Below are positions 1 through 10,682 of a stretch of 37,100 nucleotides of DNA, piece after piece; within the stretch, counting starts at the first letter, position 1, and every line of letters starts with the position of its first letter. Source of the DNA: Phaeoceros laevis (Eukaryota > Anthocerotophyta > Anthocerotopsida > Notothyladales); contig JBNGIQ010003781.1 of NCBI GenBank assembly GCA_049999765.1, positions 1-37,100 on the forward strand, read 5' to 3'. Below the pieces are notes generated by a model. It was not told the DNA's origin and made no database searches. It worked only from the letters and a program-made list of their open reading frames with translations. The position numbers and the translations under genes are program-made.

Positions 1-228
1 ACTCTTTCTAAGAGCTGTCCTTCAAACATCCTGGACCCAAGCAAGTTCAGCAACCGGTCAAATTGACAAGACCAGTCAGCTTGCATTTCACCGGCAGGGA
101 CCCTGGCAAAGAGCAATGTCACATACGTACATTTCAGTCATCACACTCGCTGTCCCAACTTTTGAAAATACTGAAATCTATCTATGTGTCCCAGGAACAT
201 ACTGCGTTTGCAGTATATATGTGTGTGA
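1..228 (-). repeat. Inverted array unit, (CA)n-hairpin end only
   Basis: This is the hairpin end of a unit in inverted orientation. The stem ATACTGC (199-205), loop GTTT and GCAGTAT (210-216) is the reverse complement of the unit-start hairpin seen in the forward units, and it is flanked by TGTGTGTG on the right. The rest of the unit lies outside the window. The stretch 229-290 is rich in CATGA/TTCATGA words. The small reading frames here have no support as genes. Confidence 0.6.
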
Positions 229-785
229 ATTTCATGATTTTCATGAATTTTGTGACTTTCATGATATTCATGAGGGTCATTTTTGGACAAGTGTGTTTTT
301 GAAAAATAACGCATGAACAGGGGCTCTTGTAGAATACAAGCTATGCCATGGATGTTGTAACTTGACCTGGTACCAGCTCTAAGATCATTGGAGTAATGAT
401 TGCCAACCTCAAACCGGGACCATGCTGGTATGACTTACCACTTTTTACATTTTACAGTTTAGCATGGATTCGCAGAATATTATTGTATTATGGTGCTACT
501 GGAAGCTTCTAGTGACACGGGGAGCATACGATGTTGGGCTGTACAGCGAAAGCCGACTTTTTTGAAAACAGCTAGACTGGCGGCTATGCAATGCATAGTT
601 TAACAATTTTTTCGCTGCCGACAGCTGCAGGTGGCGGTGCCTGATTGGGCCACATCACAGTGGCTAACAACGACATTAACTCCTCTTATGCCAGACTAGC
701 AGAGTCGGCACTTGTTTAAAAGTTTCCGCCATGGCCTTCCCAAAGATAGATTGATAGCACTTATTGCCCGGCTTATTGCCTCTCC

Positions 786-793
786 TATATAAA
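786..793 (+). promoter_or_regulatory. TATA box of the inverted unit
   Basis: TATATAAA is followed about 50 bp downstream by a 230-bp CT-rich leader. This TATA-then-CT arrangement recurs, inverted, at the matching place in several forward units, which argues against chance. Confidence 0.5.
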
Positions 794-824
794 CATAGCT
801 ATGCCACTTTCCTGAGCAAGCATT

Positions 825-1070
825 GTGCTAAGCTTGGTCGCATTCCTCTCATTTCTCTCACCCTCATAGCTCCCAGTCCTCTTGCTCCTCCAGCCCTCTG
901 TGGCTCTCAAGTCCTCGTGTTCCTCCAGCTCTCTCGGCCCCCCTGTGCTTGTGACTGCACATCTTTTTCTAGCGCAAGCCCTGTCTTCATCCCCTTCTTT
1001 GACTACCTCTTTTTCCTACCATCATACACCAAGTCAGTCCACTTTTTTTGCCTACACAACCTGCAGATAG
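825..1070 (+). other. CT-rich leader tract
   Basis: A pyrimidine-rich tract with runs such as CATTCCTCTCATTTCTCTC, lying just downstream of the TATA box. It corresponds to the purine-rich (plus-strand) tracts of the forward units. It may be a 5' leader. It has no conserved reading frame. Confidence 0.5.
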
Positions 1071-1558
1071 CCTCAGCCTAGCATTGCCAGTGTTTGTCCA
1101 AACATCTAGTTTGCCTCCCTGTCTTCACTTGCCTCAGACATTGTATGCAGTTAGCTGGTCAGTGCCTCGGTACTCTCACGAAAATCCAGTCGAATCTTCG
1201 TCCTCCTCTTCTTTCAGTTGAACATACCTTCATGCATTCTTATAGGTCCTGGCCTGTGAGGACACTTTGCTATCTGCTGTTCAGAACCTCACCAACCGAT
1301 ATCAGCTGCGTGCAGGAACAACTACTGCAAAGGTGGCCACAAAGTCCTGAAGATTCAACTTTTCTTGCGGAGGATAGCGTAGCAAAAATGTCCCAGCAAT
1401 AGGAGGTGGTCAGACTAGCTCACGGACTTCCAAACAGTGTTGGCTCTTGTTGATTTGTTCATTTCCTGCCTGCTCGTCCTTTGGTCATCGGTATGCATCC
1501 TGGCATAGAAACAGTCACTAACAAAACGTTCCCAGCTTGCACAGATCATGATTGCGGA

Positions 1559-1644
1559 AGGGTTTACCATTGACATCTCCAGAATCCCTCTACAAGCATC
1601 CCATGTGGTATTGACGAGGAATGGGGGAGACTTGGCTCACCCCC
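1559..1644. ncRNA. Double-hairpin core, copy 1 (inverted, B-type)
   Basis: Stem A pairs AGGGTTT (1559-1565) with AATCCCT (1583-1589), six of seven positions. Stem B pairs CCCAT (1600-1604) with ATGGG (1621-1625). A third helix GGGG/CCCC can form over 1623-1644. The loops match the other cores in reverse complement. Confidence 0.5.
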
Positions 1645-2294
1645 AAGTACCCGTCATGATTCTATAAAAGTGTGCTGTAGTGCGCTGGTTTACGACCTGC
1701 ACCATCTTTTTTGCAAGTATAGGAGTTCACTAAACAGTAGCCCTGATCAGTGAGTAGTATGTTGACAAGAACAATGTTGTCCACTGTCCTTGAGTCTGTA
1801 TGCGTCCATGTCGAAATACTCTGCATAGTTCAAGTACTTGTTTAAAAAGTTCCTTTCACGTTGAAGTGCAGTATACAAAAAACGTCTAGGGCCAAAGCGT
1901 ACATACGTGTTCAGTCCCAATGTTGTATAAACCGGTCCATAGTGCATGCCAACGGCAGGAGAGTCCAGTATAGATTGCATCATAACTCCAAGGCACACGC
2001 CGGCTGCCCAGACCGGGCCACTCAGAGGAAAATGCTAGACAGGCAAAAGAAACATGCAAGTTAATACCGGAAGGGTATCAATGCCAGATTGGCATATAAA
2101 ATGTTGTAGCATTCAAGTAATCACCAAGACTTGGCGGAAAAAGGACTTTTTTCAACCAACTGTTGCTGGTGCATCATTGCTGTGCTAGTCTTCTCAAGAA
2201 AATGGTCTGCTACCGTCTAATGCTAAGTGCTGGCACTGCAAGAAGTCTTGACCTGACTTAAGCACAATGCCACATGTCTCAATCTTGGTCTAAG

Positions 2295-2317
2295 GCAGGT
2301 CCTTGTCCAAGGCAATG
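2295..2317. ncRNA. Small ATTGCC hairpin, inverted copy
   Basis: CCTTG (2301-2305) pairs with CAAGG (2308-2312) inside the conserved frame, which read on the minus strand is CATTG...GGACCTGCC. Confidence 0.45.
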
Positions 2318-2380
2318 TTGCAGTCTTCCTTGTCGATGTCAAGGGCAAACTGTATGTATGTATGAAACGCAAACACACAC

Positions 2381-2393
2381 AACCTCCTCAAAA
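2381..2393. other. Head-to-head junction of inverted and forward units
   Basis: To the left is the (CA)n/CATACATAC end of an inverted unit, to the right the (CA)n arm of a forward unit. The dozen bases between them read, on the minus strand, TTTTGAGGAGGTT. The same TTTGAGGAGG box follows a (TG)n run at 16394, 30007 and 36830. Confidence 0.5.
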
Positions 2394-2394
2394 T

Positions 2395-2436
2395 GTACAC
2401 ACACACACACACATACTGCAAACGCAGTATGTGTTT
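2395..2436 (+). repeat. (CA)n unit-start stem-loop
   Basis: A (CA)n run, then CATACTGC, loop AAAC and GCAGTATG: eight perfect pairs, extended by CA/TG pairing. Confidence 0.7.
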
Positions 2437-2491
2437 GCATGGCATATAGACATGCAGGTGACCAGGGTCATCTGACTAGGTCCCTGGGACA

Positions 2492-2512
2492 TTTGCCTAT
2501 TTCTAGGACCTG
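2492..2512. ncRNA. Small ATTGCC hairpin
   Basis: CCTA (2496-2499), loop TTTC, TAGG (2504-2507), followed by ACCTGCC. Confidence 0.5.
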
Positions 2513-3048
2513 CCAGTGCATCCAAGTCGGATACTTTTGACATTTGATCTTTGCAACACGATTTTCGGTAGATGCCTCTTCTAATGCCTCTTTATTCAAG
2601 TAGTAACAAGCATGGACGGGGACGAGTAGGCGTGACATGTGGGTAGCAATGATGCACCAGCAAACGTTGCGGACGTCGGCAAGATTTGCAGCATAACGTG
2701 AATGCTTTTTTCATGCGTAGTGTTTTGTCTCCGGGCCTATCTAGCCTGAGATTATCAGTCGTGGTCCATCTAACCTGTCTTTCACAGCTGTCTCCTGCTA
2801 GGCCTTGCATAGAAGGAGGGCTGATTGGATGGAGGTCAGTCTGGCCACTGCAATTCATCGCATTCTATCACAAATTCAGGCAATTCACAATGTTTCAGTC
2901 ATAGCTTACTATCAAAAGTTCCACAGTCTCTAAGCCTACTGTTTTTGAAACATGCAGGTATGCTACTTCACGAAATTGCAAAGAGAAAGCATCACAAGTT
3001 AACCAACTTGAAACGCAGTTACTCTATCAAGCTTTGTTGAGCACATGG

Positions 3049-3131
3049 GGGTGAGCCATGCCTCACCCGCTCCTCATCAGTGCTATGCGGGCTCCTTGAA
3101 TGGGTTTCTGGAAAGCTTCTTGGCAAACCCA
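3049..3131. ncRNA. Double-hairpin core, copy 2 (B-type)
   Basis: Stem C is GGGTGAG (3049-3055)/CTCACCC (3062-3068). Stem B is CCCGC (3066-3070)/GCGGG (3087-3091). Stem A is TGGGTTT (3101-3107)/AAACCCA (3125-3131). Stems C and B share bases 3066-3068, so they cannot both form completely. The apical part of loop A contains the self-complementary AAGCTT. Confidence 0.55.
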
Positions 3132-3879
3132 CCCCAATGAAGGACTTGTGCAAATCGTGAATTTTTCTGAAGGGGTTAGTTGTGCAATCACTTCAACAGT
3201 TTTCGTGTATTAGGGCCTGTGTTAGCAAAACACTTGCAGCTTGCAAACGTTTTTGAGTTCTGACACACTCATGTCGTGTGTAGGTGATGCTAGTGCATGA
3301 TGCCAACAGGTGACATCAGCAGCAGATCACCCACAAACTCAGATCCTTCATAAAAAACATATAAACGCGAGCCAAACCTAAGCATCAGTATCAGGTGTTC
3401 ATTCAGCATTCGTTTCAGTCATTAAGCAGCTGAAAATGCAAGCACTTCATCTGAAATCAACATTGCTTTGGCAGCAAACGATTGTGAACAGTCAATCAAT
3501 CAGCAACAACAGTCTTCTAATGCTAGCAAACATTCAGCTTCAACAGACAGGTTTTAAACAGGAATGCAAAAAGTGTCCACCTCACCTGTCTGCTAGGACA
3601 TCCTTACTGCCCAATTGTCTATCTTTTGAAGTTCACATTTTTTGTTTCCAACACGGGTTTGTTGGTGACAGGGTTTGGGCAAGCTATGATCTTGACACAA
3701 TTGTGAGGCAAGGTCGAGAGCGAGGTCAGTTTTGGATAGTTGTTGAAAAGAGTGAGAACGAAAGGCTTGGGAAATGTTGGTAGCTGGGATCAAGAACTCG
3801 GATTGAAGAGTAGCGGATCAGAAATGAAGTCAAAGCTTTCTATCACAGAGAATGCAGCCTAAAAGGCTTGCAAGGGTAC

Positions 3880-4480
3880 GAGTATATCAAAAAATAGTAG
3901 CAGCAAGAGAATAGGCCGGGGCAGTGAGAACAAGGCAAAAGAGTGAGGACGGAATATAGAAGGACAATCTATGGGGGAGGCAGCCACAGCAGCAAGCCTC
4001 GACAGGGAGACACAGAGACAGGGGTTCAGCAGGAGCACTGAAACTGGTGGAAGGCAGGGGCTCTGTAGGAATTCTGAAGCATGTGAGTATGAGAACAAGA
4101 AGGCAGGGAGGACAAGAATAGGAAGGAAGGAGCTTAGCACGAAAAGGACACTTAGAGAGGTAGGGAACAGCTAGGAGAGGGTAGGAGAGGCAGGTAGGAA
4201 AGGTGAAATGATTGACTGATATGGAAGCTAGGCTAGAGAAGGAGGAGAGGTGATAGAATGAGTGATAAAGAGACTGCAAAGAAGGAAGATTGGAGGACTA
4301 AAGCAAAATGTAGGCAAAGGGATGGGCAGGAGACTGGTTTGAAGCGGGAGCAAAGGCAAAAGATTGGGCTGCAGCGGGAGCACAGGCAGGAAAATGACTG
4401 AGTGATGGAAAGCCCTTTGAGACTCACTGTCTTAAGAAGGGCGAGCATGATTGTTGTCATAAATGTGATCAGCAAGGCGG
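3880..4480. other. Purine-rich tract (CT-rich leader on the minus strand)
   Basis: A 600-bp GA-rich stretch with GGCAGG/GGGAGG words. Long minus-strand frames of 80-130 codons in it are Ser/Leu/Pro/Cys-rich by composition only and are not conserved in other units. Confidence 0.5.
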
Positions 4481-4496
4481 GAACAAATAGGTAGTT

Positions 4497-4503
4497 GTTT
4501 ATA
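4497..4503 (-). promoter_or_regulatory. TATA box (TATAAAC)
   Basis: On the minus strand TATAAAC precedes the CT-rich strand of the 3880-4480 tract, as in the other units. Confidence 0.45.
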
Positions 4504-4943
4504 GACTAGAGAATAAAATAATGACCGATCCTTGGTTACATAACTTGGTAAAAACAATTGGACACCGATGTGGACCTCTCATGTTGCAGCAACTGTGATC
4601 TGACGCCGGCCTTTCATAAATGAGCTCTCGCTGGCAACCTATTTTGGTTGCAGCCGCCAAGTCTTGGCATCTGATTTTTTTATCAACTGTACAACCAGCC
4701 AGCAAGGTAGGTCAGCTGCCAGATGTTTACACAAAGTTTTCTGAGCAATAGAACTATCGAGAACTTGGTCAGTTGGACCACTTAGCTGTCAGCTGTGTTG
4801 TTTGTATGCTCATATGATGTCCGCCATTCCTCAACGCGTCATGTTGATAGTTTGCAAAAAATTCTTTTTTGAAAACATGTTGGCATGCTATGCGGGTTCT
4901 ATGTAAAAGGAATGAAATATACCTTAAACTGAACCCACTTTCT

Positions 4944-4995
4944 CACACACATACATAGTGCAAACGCAGTATGTGTTCCTCCGACATACATACAT
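4944..4995 (+). repeat. (CA)n unit-start stem-loop
   Basis: CATAGTGC (4954-4961)/GCAGTATG (4966-4973) with loop AAAC, then TTCCTCCGACATACATACAT, an arm shared with the 14.9-kb unit. Confidence 0.65.
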
Positions 4996-5030
4996 ACGAT
5001 TTACTTAAGTAAAGCGTAAGATGCAAGAAA

Positions 5031-5049
5031 TTGCCTCACGAGGAGGACT
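5031..5049. ncRNA. Small ATTGCC hairpin
   Basis: CCTC (5034-5037) pairs with GAGG (5040-5043) across AC, followed by AGGACTTG. The same version occurs in the 14.96- and 20.85-kb copies. Confidence 0.45.
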
Positions 5050-5728
5050 TGTGCTTTGAAAACTGCTAATGATAGGATTCAGGAAGCGACACTGTTGGGT
5101 GATGCTGTCGACCGTTTTGCATTCAAAGATGCTAGAGAACTGACACTTGCTGAAGCGTTTGTACAGAGTTTTTCAGGATGGGTGCATGTTTGTAGCGTAT
5201 TTGTCCAGGACTTAGGTCGTCGGCATCTTACCGAGACCGTTCGTCAAGAATTTTAACGTACAAGCAGCAGTCCATGCCAGTAGGTCGGGACGAGGTATAT
5301 CCCGTTGGCTTCAAGCTGTATCGCATGTTTTTCCAGCACTATGTGTGTAGGAGCACGGTGTGTGCTATGCAGCTGGCAACAACTTTAGCAAGATACAAGA
5401 GCAGTTGAATAGAGCTTAACTGGGCCAAGCTGGGAAGCGTTCTAAGTAGCAGTCTACACTACAACAAATGCTATAAATTATGTGGTATATCAAACGAGTG
5501 CCAAGCTCCAATTGTCATTGCTATGGGCTAGAGAAGCATGTAGAAAACAGTCTATAGTACCGTTTCTACAGCTCAGAGCCGTTGTCAAACAAGTTGCCAG
5601 CCATCAAAACAATCAACAAGAGAAAATGCTGAATGCAAAGGCATGTCGTCAAGGCTGGGAGCACCAATCCCTCCTATCGGGCAGCCATCATTACGAATCA
5701 ATCTCTCATATGGTACGGATGAGACTCC

Positions 5729-5796
5729 ACCTCCCCTTCATCAGTGCCAAAGAGGTTTCCTTGCTTGGATTTCTGGGGTCCATTGGCAGATCCAAG
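5729..5796. ncRNA. Double-hairpin core, copy 3 (C-type)
   Basis: Stem B is ACCTC (5729-5733)/GAGGT (5752-5756). Stem A is CTTGGAT (5764-5770)/ATCCAAG (5790-5796), all pairs perfect. The loops follow the family consensus. Confidence 0.55.
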
Positions 5797-6541
5797 GTTG
5801 CTAAGCTCTGTGCATTTTTTCCTCATAACCACTCAAAACAGGGCATCAGCGAAGTCAGAAACCGATCATCTACTAACCAAAATGACAAAGCACAAAGCTG
5901 CAGGTCTCAAATCACGAAGCATACGGCTGCAACAGTCATCATATGCAAACATGGCCAAAGAGACAAACCAGGGCATGAACTGAGCAACAATCAGCATACA
6001 GCAAACAAGGTGAGAGCACAGTCTGTAGGCCGCTTCCAAACAAATATGTTGGTCATTCACTAAAAGATATGTATAACAGCAAAATTTTAACAGTCTGACC
6101 TGTTGGGACGAGCTACCAACCATTATGAGAGCTAACCAATGTCCATTTGGGCTGCAGTATACCGAGTACCAAACTACAAGTGGCCGAAGGGCACAGTTAT
6201 GTCCACCAGGGATATCAAACAAACAGGCAGGCAGGCAGGTAGCTTGGGTATTATAGAATGCTGAGGAGAAAAACTCAAACTGTAGGCAGGGGAAGAGCGA
6301 GGGGAAGAGCAAAGGCTGTGAGCAGCAAGATATTGGGTCAGGAGGAAGTTTACAGACAGGTCGTAGCCAGGCTACCAGCAAGCAGGTCGTCAGAACATTG
6401 AGAGCATGTTGGGAAGGAGGAACTGGGCTAGCTACAGGCCAGCAGTAGGTATGAAGTGCAAGACGGGCATGGAAGACTCTGTGTGTGTGTGTGTGTGTTT
6501 GATTTCACTGTAGAGTGAGTGAACATTGTGTTAAGCAGCTG

Positions 6542-6549
6542 CTTATATA
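6542..6549 (-). promoter_or_regulatory. TATA box (TATATAAG)
   Basis: The minus strand reads CTATATAAGCAGC, followed by leader sequence (the CT strand of the 6215-6430 tract). Confidence 0.45.
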
Positions 6550-6971
6550 GGTGTAGGCAGGCCTTGAAAGGGTGGGAGGAAAAAGGGTGAGGATGCTGTA
6601 ATTAGAAGAGGTAAAACATAAGGCTGCATTATTGGTGTTGCAGCCGAGGGCCAAGGCTAGGAATCGTCACTAAAGTTAGTATGTCATAAACGCTTGTCCA
6701 GAAAATATAGCAATGTCATTGGACATGTGTCCTTGTTGCTAGCTGAGTCAAGCCATCATTGGTAGGATGAGCAGTATGCTCATCAATGAGGCCACAAAGT
6801 AGTGTTTGCTGTAAGTCTACAGACCACAACCTTGGGACATGTCACCATATGCCACTTGCAAAAATAAGAGTGCTCTGAGCACTATCACCAATTTTAAGGT
6901 ATTGGGAGACGGCCCTCCATTAACATAGCCGATTGTGAATAGGTATCTGTTACCCAGTCAACATTGTTTAC

Positions 6972-7106
6972 CCAAGAGGTGCACTTGGCGGCCACCTTGT
7001 GGCAATCATAGAAAAACATCCAGTTATGCAGTCACCTGCATAGAAACATTTGTAACCGCGTCAGTAGTTATCACCCAAGAGATATACTTGGATGCCACGT
7101 TGTGGC
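6972..7106 (+). repeat. Duplicated double hairpin, period about 103 bp
   Basis: CCAAG (6972-6976)/CTTGG (6984-6988) then GCCAC (6991-6995)/GTGGC (6999-7003) is repeated as CCAAG (7075-7079)/CTTGG (7087-7091) then GCCAC (7094-7098)/GTGGC (7102-7106). A CCCAAG/CTTGGG hairpin stands at the matching place in the 30-kb C-type unit (31427-31445). Confidence 0.5.
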
Positions 7107-7180
7107 GAACAAATTGTCTACGTTGCAACAGAACTGTAAGACTGTACACCAAAAAATGGTACATATGAACTAGCAGGTCA

Positions 7181-8480
7181 TAGTAGGGAGGAACAATCCG
7201 GCTGGCTTTTAAAAACCCACGGCTAGTTTTCCGACCACGCCGGGACCGACGTGGTCCGCAAAAAACCCAAAATTATAGCAGTCTACCGTATACGCGTAAG
7301 GTCACACCGTATAATGGAGCGCCGACAAGCGAATACATCACAAACTGGGATTAGGCGAATCCTACTCATACCGTAGACGAGCAGAGGGCCCATCTTTTGA
7401 AGATTTAAAAAATGGACTCCTGGCCGGTAGGATGCGGGGCCTCACTTGTAGTGGCCGCATTATTGCTAACTGATTCCTGCCTGTGATTGAGCCGTCTTGC
7501 GTGGCAATTTTGCGCGGAACGACAACTTCTGGAAAGCTCCTCTTCAGGCATCTATTGACTCTAAAACATCACAACACAAGTGGCGCCTTAAGTTCCATCA
7601 CGGGCTGAAAACTTCAGGGCAATCGCATTGATGCACTTTGCCACGAGTTTAAGGTTTACGCCCATCTAAAACTCTGCCACGAGTTTTAGGTTTACGCCCG
7701 CCTCTAGAATCCGCAATCACCAAGACTGCCGTAGCCTTTGTTGGGTGGAATGGCGTTGAACACGGAGATACCGTAACAATCCCTAGTAGTAGTAGGCTTC
7801 TTGCAGAAGCCACAAAAAGAGAGATTGCTTGACATCGCTTTGTCTACACAGATATGGGAGATGATCTTCAACAAGGACTGAAGCTGCCGTTTCTTGTTAA
7901 TTTGAGTTCCCGTTTCTTTTTGTTTTGAACTCCCGTTTCTTTCTGTTTCCAACAACGCTGAAGAAACAACTCCGGCTACAGAAAAGCCCTCCGCGGTGTA
8001 GTTCGGTGAAAACGTGGACAGCGACACGCCGGCAGCCGGCATCCCGAAAGATTCATACCTGGGTAGTTTCGTGGAAACTGGGACGCTGGCTGCCGACATC
8101 CCCTTCTCTAAAGAAACACCAAGTGATTGGTGTTCTGGTGGAACACGGGATGCCGGTTGCCGGCGTCCTCGCTTTCACTGAAACAGTCATACTTGGGCAA
8201 TTCGATGAACCTAGGCACGCCGGCATCCCCTTTTCTTCAAAAACACCAAGTGATCGGTGTTTCGGTGAAGACGAGACGCCAGTTGCCGGCGTCTTCATTT
8301 TCACCAAGAGACTGATACCTGGGCAATTCGGTGTAAACAGGCACGTCGGCAGCCGGTGTCCCCTTTTCTATCGAAACACCAAGTGATCGGCGTTTCGGTG
8401 AAATACTATTTGAAAAAAATCAATCATAAAAATGACTATTTGAAAAAAATCGTTGACATCATGAACCTGTTCCGCCATTG
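7181..8480. mobile_element. GC-richer insertion of unknown class
   Basis: This block matches no array unit and replaces the junction of two units, where a start hairpin, small hairpin and core are missing. It holds a 34-bp imperfect tandem pair (TGCCACGAGTTT...AGGTTTACGCCC, about 7640-7700) and the 127-133-bp minisatellite below. I see no transposase or clear terminal repeats, so the element class and exact ends are undetermined. Overlapping frames at 7704-8099 (minus) and 7925-8386 (plus) are carried by the minisatellite and are not convincing genes. Confidence 0.35.
7981..8400 (+). repeat. Minisatellite, period about 127-133 bp, about 3.3 copies
   Basis: The AAACACCAAGTGATYGG start recurs at 8114, 8241 and 8374, with a diverged copy from about 7981. 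Each copy carries GGTGTTTCGGTG-like and GCCGGYWGCCGGYRTC words that are partly self-complementary, and CCCCTTTTCT near its end. Confidence 0.7.
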
Positions 8481-9917
8481 TTGACTAGACTATTGGTGTG
8501 TTGCCTTGTTCAGGACACCAGATCAAGCACCAGTTCACAAGCCCAACGGTTTCAAGGATTTTCTGGACAGGAGTGGCAGCAGATGCTCTGAACAGGGTAG
8601 TTTGTACTATAAACGAGTTTAGACACTTGCAATGACGGGGTATCTTAGCAGCAGGGTTTACACAACAAGATTGGGCAGGGCAGAGTGGTAACAGCAGCAC
8701 TTGATGGTTTTTTTGAAAGGTAGTAGCACAGTGACAAGGTAGGTTAAGGCAGGCAGGGCAGTTCGGTGGTAGCAATGCGAGAATTCAGAAACTGGATCAC
8801 CAATGAAGCCGTAGACTAGTAACAGGAATGATGGGAGCTGTGTAGCAGAGTGGGCAATATAAGAGGAAAAGTTGGGGCTGGATGATAGCAGAACAATGGA
8901 CAGTTGGACAAAGGCCTAGCTGTGAAACGAAATGTCGAGCGTTGGGTAGTGAAATGACAAGGGTGGGGTAGTGGAGCGACAAGAGCTGTGTAGTGGAATG
9001 ACCAGAAGGGAGGCAACGAGCACTGAGCTGTGAGACTAGAGTTTCGGTGGAAGCAGGATGACTGAGCAGTAGAGCAGGGGCAAATGACTGGTAGAGAAGC
9101 AGAACAGGGGCAATTGACTGGCTGTGAGTCTGAGCTGGGAGGCAGCAACTTAAGTATCCATGATGAGAGAGACTGGCTTGAACAAGAGATGGACACGGGA
9201 AACCAACAATAGTATGCATTAAAGTTTTTCTTGGGACAAGACATGACTAAAAAAGAAGGTAGCGGGAAGCATTGTCTTATTGGTGGTTGTGTCCATCAGT
9301 CGAGCCACTGTCCACCACCCTCTTTCTCAGGCTGCCAAGCATCCAGAAAAAACCGAGTCTCTTACAGGTCATGTCAACAGGTCTGTATGATTAGACGATT
9401 TGTAGGTTGCAACATTGAATGCTATTTGCCCTTCATGCTGACCAGGCAATGCGAGCTTGGTCAAGCAGGGCACCTTACTAGGTTTTGCCAAACTGGTTAA
9501 GTCAAAATGTGGAACGAAAGTGCGAAGTCACTAGAATAGCCATGGTTGTGCCATTTACGTACCAGAAAGCTTGCAGCTACGCATCAAGTGCCTCCGTTTG
9601 ACATGTGTTTGTGACAGGTAATGATTACCCTTGGTATGTACCAGGTCAAGATGCTTAGTTAAAACTCTTTTTAGCATTGTTTGTACTGGCAGACTGGCAG
9701 TAGGATTTTTTATGTTATCCAGCTGTAGGGTATGCCACCATGTCGTCCTCATGCAGTTAAGCCATCATAACATCATGGCCTTTTCAGCCATTGCACATAC
9801 CATATTATCTCAAAAAGAGGGAAAGTTTATGTTGCATACCATTTATGTCCAGCAGGCGTTGGCCACCGAGTCCTAGCTGAGAATTGTTTCCAAGATACTC
9901 ATCCTGGAGTATAAATC
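8481..9917 (+). repeat. Truncated array unit (far end only)
   Basis: Only the purine-rich tract (about 8640-9190) and the tail up to the next start hairpin remain. Start hairpin, small hairpin and core were lost with the neighbouring insertion. No good TATA box is visible. Minus-strand frames of 140 and 142 codons overlap in two frames over the same CT-rich stretch, as expected from composition rather than coding. Confidence 0.5.
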
Positions 9918-9964
9918 CACACCTCACACTGAAAGTGTGTGTGTTCGCTTTTCATACATACATA
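9918..9964 (+). repeat. (CA)n unit-start stem-loop, variant apex
   Basis: The TGC-AAAC-GCA apex is replaced by CACACT/AGTGTG with loop GAA, yet the structure and the following CATACATACATAC are kept. Confidence 0.55.
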
Positions 9965-10004
9965 CAGTGTGCCCAAGGCATTTGACAAGGGTAGCAACTG
10001 CAAC

Positions 10005-10025
10005 ATTGCCTTTTTCAAGGGCTTG
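10005..10025. ncRNA. Small ATTGCC hairpin
   Basis: CCTT (10009-10012), loop TTTC, AAGG (10017-10020), then GCTTGCC. Confidence 0.45.
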
Positions 10026-10682
10026 CCTTGACTAGGCATTGAGACTTATGGCTAGGATACGACAGGTCAAGATCGCTTGCAGCGCCAAACATTAGCATAA
10101 GACAAGGTAAACTCCCTTTACTCCGTTGATCTTTGATCAGGCCTCGACAGCTATGATGCACCAACAGTCATGACCAGCGTTCTTGCTCGTGTACAGGTCA
10201 ACGGTCAATACAGAATCGTATCGGTCATTTTTCGACCAGGTCTCGACAGCAATGATGCACCAGTAGTCTTGAAAAAGCAGTCTTTGTTCAGACTTTGTTC
10301 AGGTTGTCCCCTGATGTTTTTCAGCGTCCTTTCTGCCCACGACGCGTTTGGCCAGTCTGGCTTTGGAATAGATATGCCCGTCTGGCTATTGGTGATCCCG
10401 TCTGGGTAATCAGCATGTCACTGGCGACAATGCTAGCAGAACAGCAACTTTCAGATAGTGTTATGCTGTCAGTGGAGAAAGGACTTGGAGAAACATTGTG
10501 CAGGTACGACATGAACTTCAAACCGAAATTGCTGTCTAACAATGTTTCACATGTCCACCATTTGCAGGGTTGCTGCACAATGGCACTCTAAGTTTGCAAA
10601 AGACAATGCAAAGGTTGTAAACCAATAACTTGCATTAGTCTACCAGGATCACAAAGAGCACATGGTGGTGAGCCATGCCTCC

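Larger units (their letters stand above)
229..2380 (-). repeat. Complete inverted array unit (B-type)
   Basis: All parts of the array unit are present in reverse order: TATATAAA on the plus strand (786-793), a CT-rich leader (about 825-1070), the double-hairpin core on the minus strand (1559-1644), the small ATTGCC hairpin on the minus strand (2295-2317), and the GTATGTATGTATG ... CAAACACACAC end (2352-2380). Its predicted transcript runs on the plus strand. Open frames of 102-105 codons at 764-1402 follow the CT-rich leader and show no protein family features. Confidence 0.7.
2393..4943 (+). repeat. Array unit, B-type, full length (2.55 kb)
   Basis: Start hairpin CATACTGC (2412-2419)/GCAGTATG (2424-2431) in a long (CA)n arm, small hairpin at 2492-2512, core at 3049-3131, purine-rich tract about 3880-4480, and minus-strand TATAAAC at 4497-4503. 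A box containing GCAATGATGCACCAG (2647-2661) is shared with the units at 10.2 and 32.0 kb. It is recognisably the sister of the unit at 31753-34378: both the start-to-core stretch and the end of the purine tract (GTCTTAAGAAGGGC...) match. No coding function is seen. Confidence 0.75.
4944..7180 (+). repeat. Array unit, C-type
   Basis: Start hairpin at 4944-4995 (one mismatch in the stem), small hairpin at 5031-5049, a GCAC...GTGC hairpin near 5352, core at 5729-5796, a post-core hairpin GTTGG (6102-6106)/CCAAC (6116-6120), purine-rich tract about 6215-6430, (TG)n at 6481-6497 and minus-strand TATATAAG at 6542-6549. The end (6690-7110) resembles 31140-31450 of another C-type unit. The unit is cut off at its far end by the insertion at about 7.18 kb. 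The longest open frame in the window, 5482-6063 (193 codons), lies across the core here but is not maintained in sister units. Confidence 0.7.

Noticed and set aside
3051-3080. GTGAG...CTCCTCATCAG, resembling a 30-nt intron with splice signals in every core
   Set aside because: It is far too short for a plant intron, and the conserved GT and AG are explained by stems C and B and the loop. No coding sequence flanks it.
3071-3091. C/D box snoRNA (TGATGA on the minus strand)
   Set aside because: No consistent D box at a suitable distance and no terminal stem joining boxes C and D. The stable internal stems are not snoRNA-like.
3860-4475. Overlapping long minus-strand frames in purine tracts (also near 8.8-9.2, 28.6-29.1 and 11.2-11.6 kb)
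   Set aside because: CT-rich strands have few stop codons. Several frames are open at once, the peptides are low-complexity Ser/Leu/Pro/Cys, and none is conserved between units.
5482-6063. 193-codon open frame, the longest in the window
   Set aside because: It spans a C-type core. Similar peptide words (LHLPFVSAK..SLLGFLVVHWQIQ) appear in sister units only within the core, where changes follow base pairing (TTGGA/TCCAA to CCAGG/CCTGG) rather than codon synonymy, and the frame is not kept outside the core.
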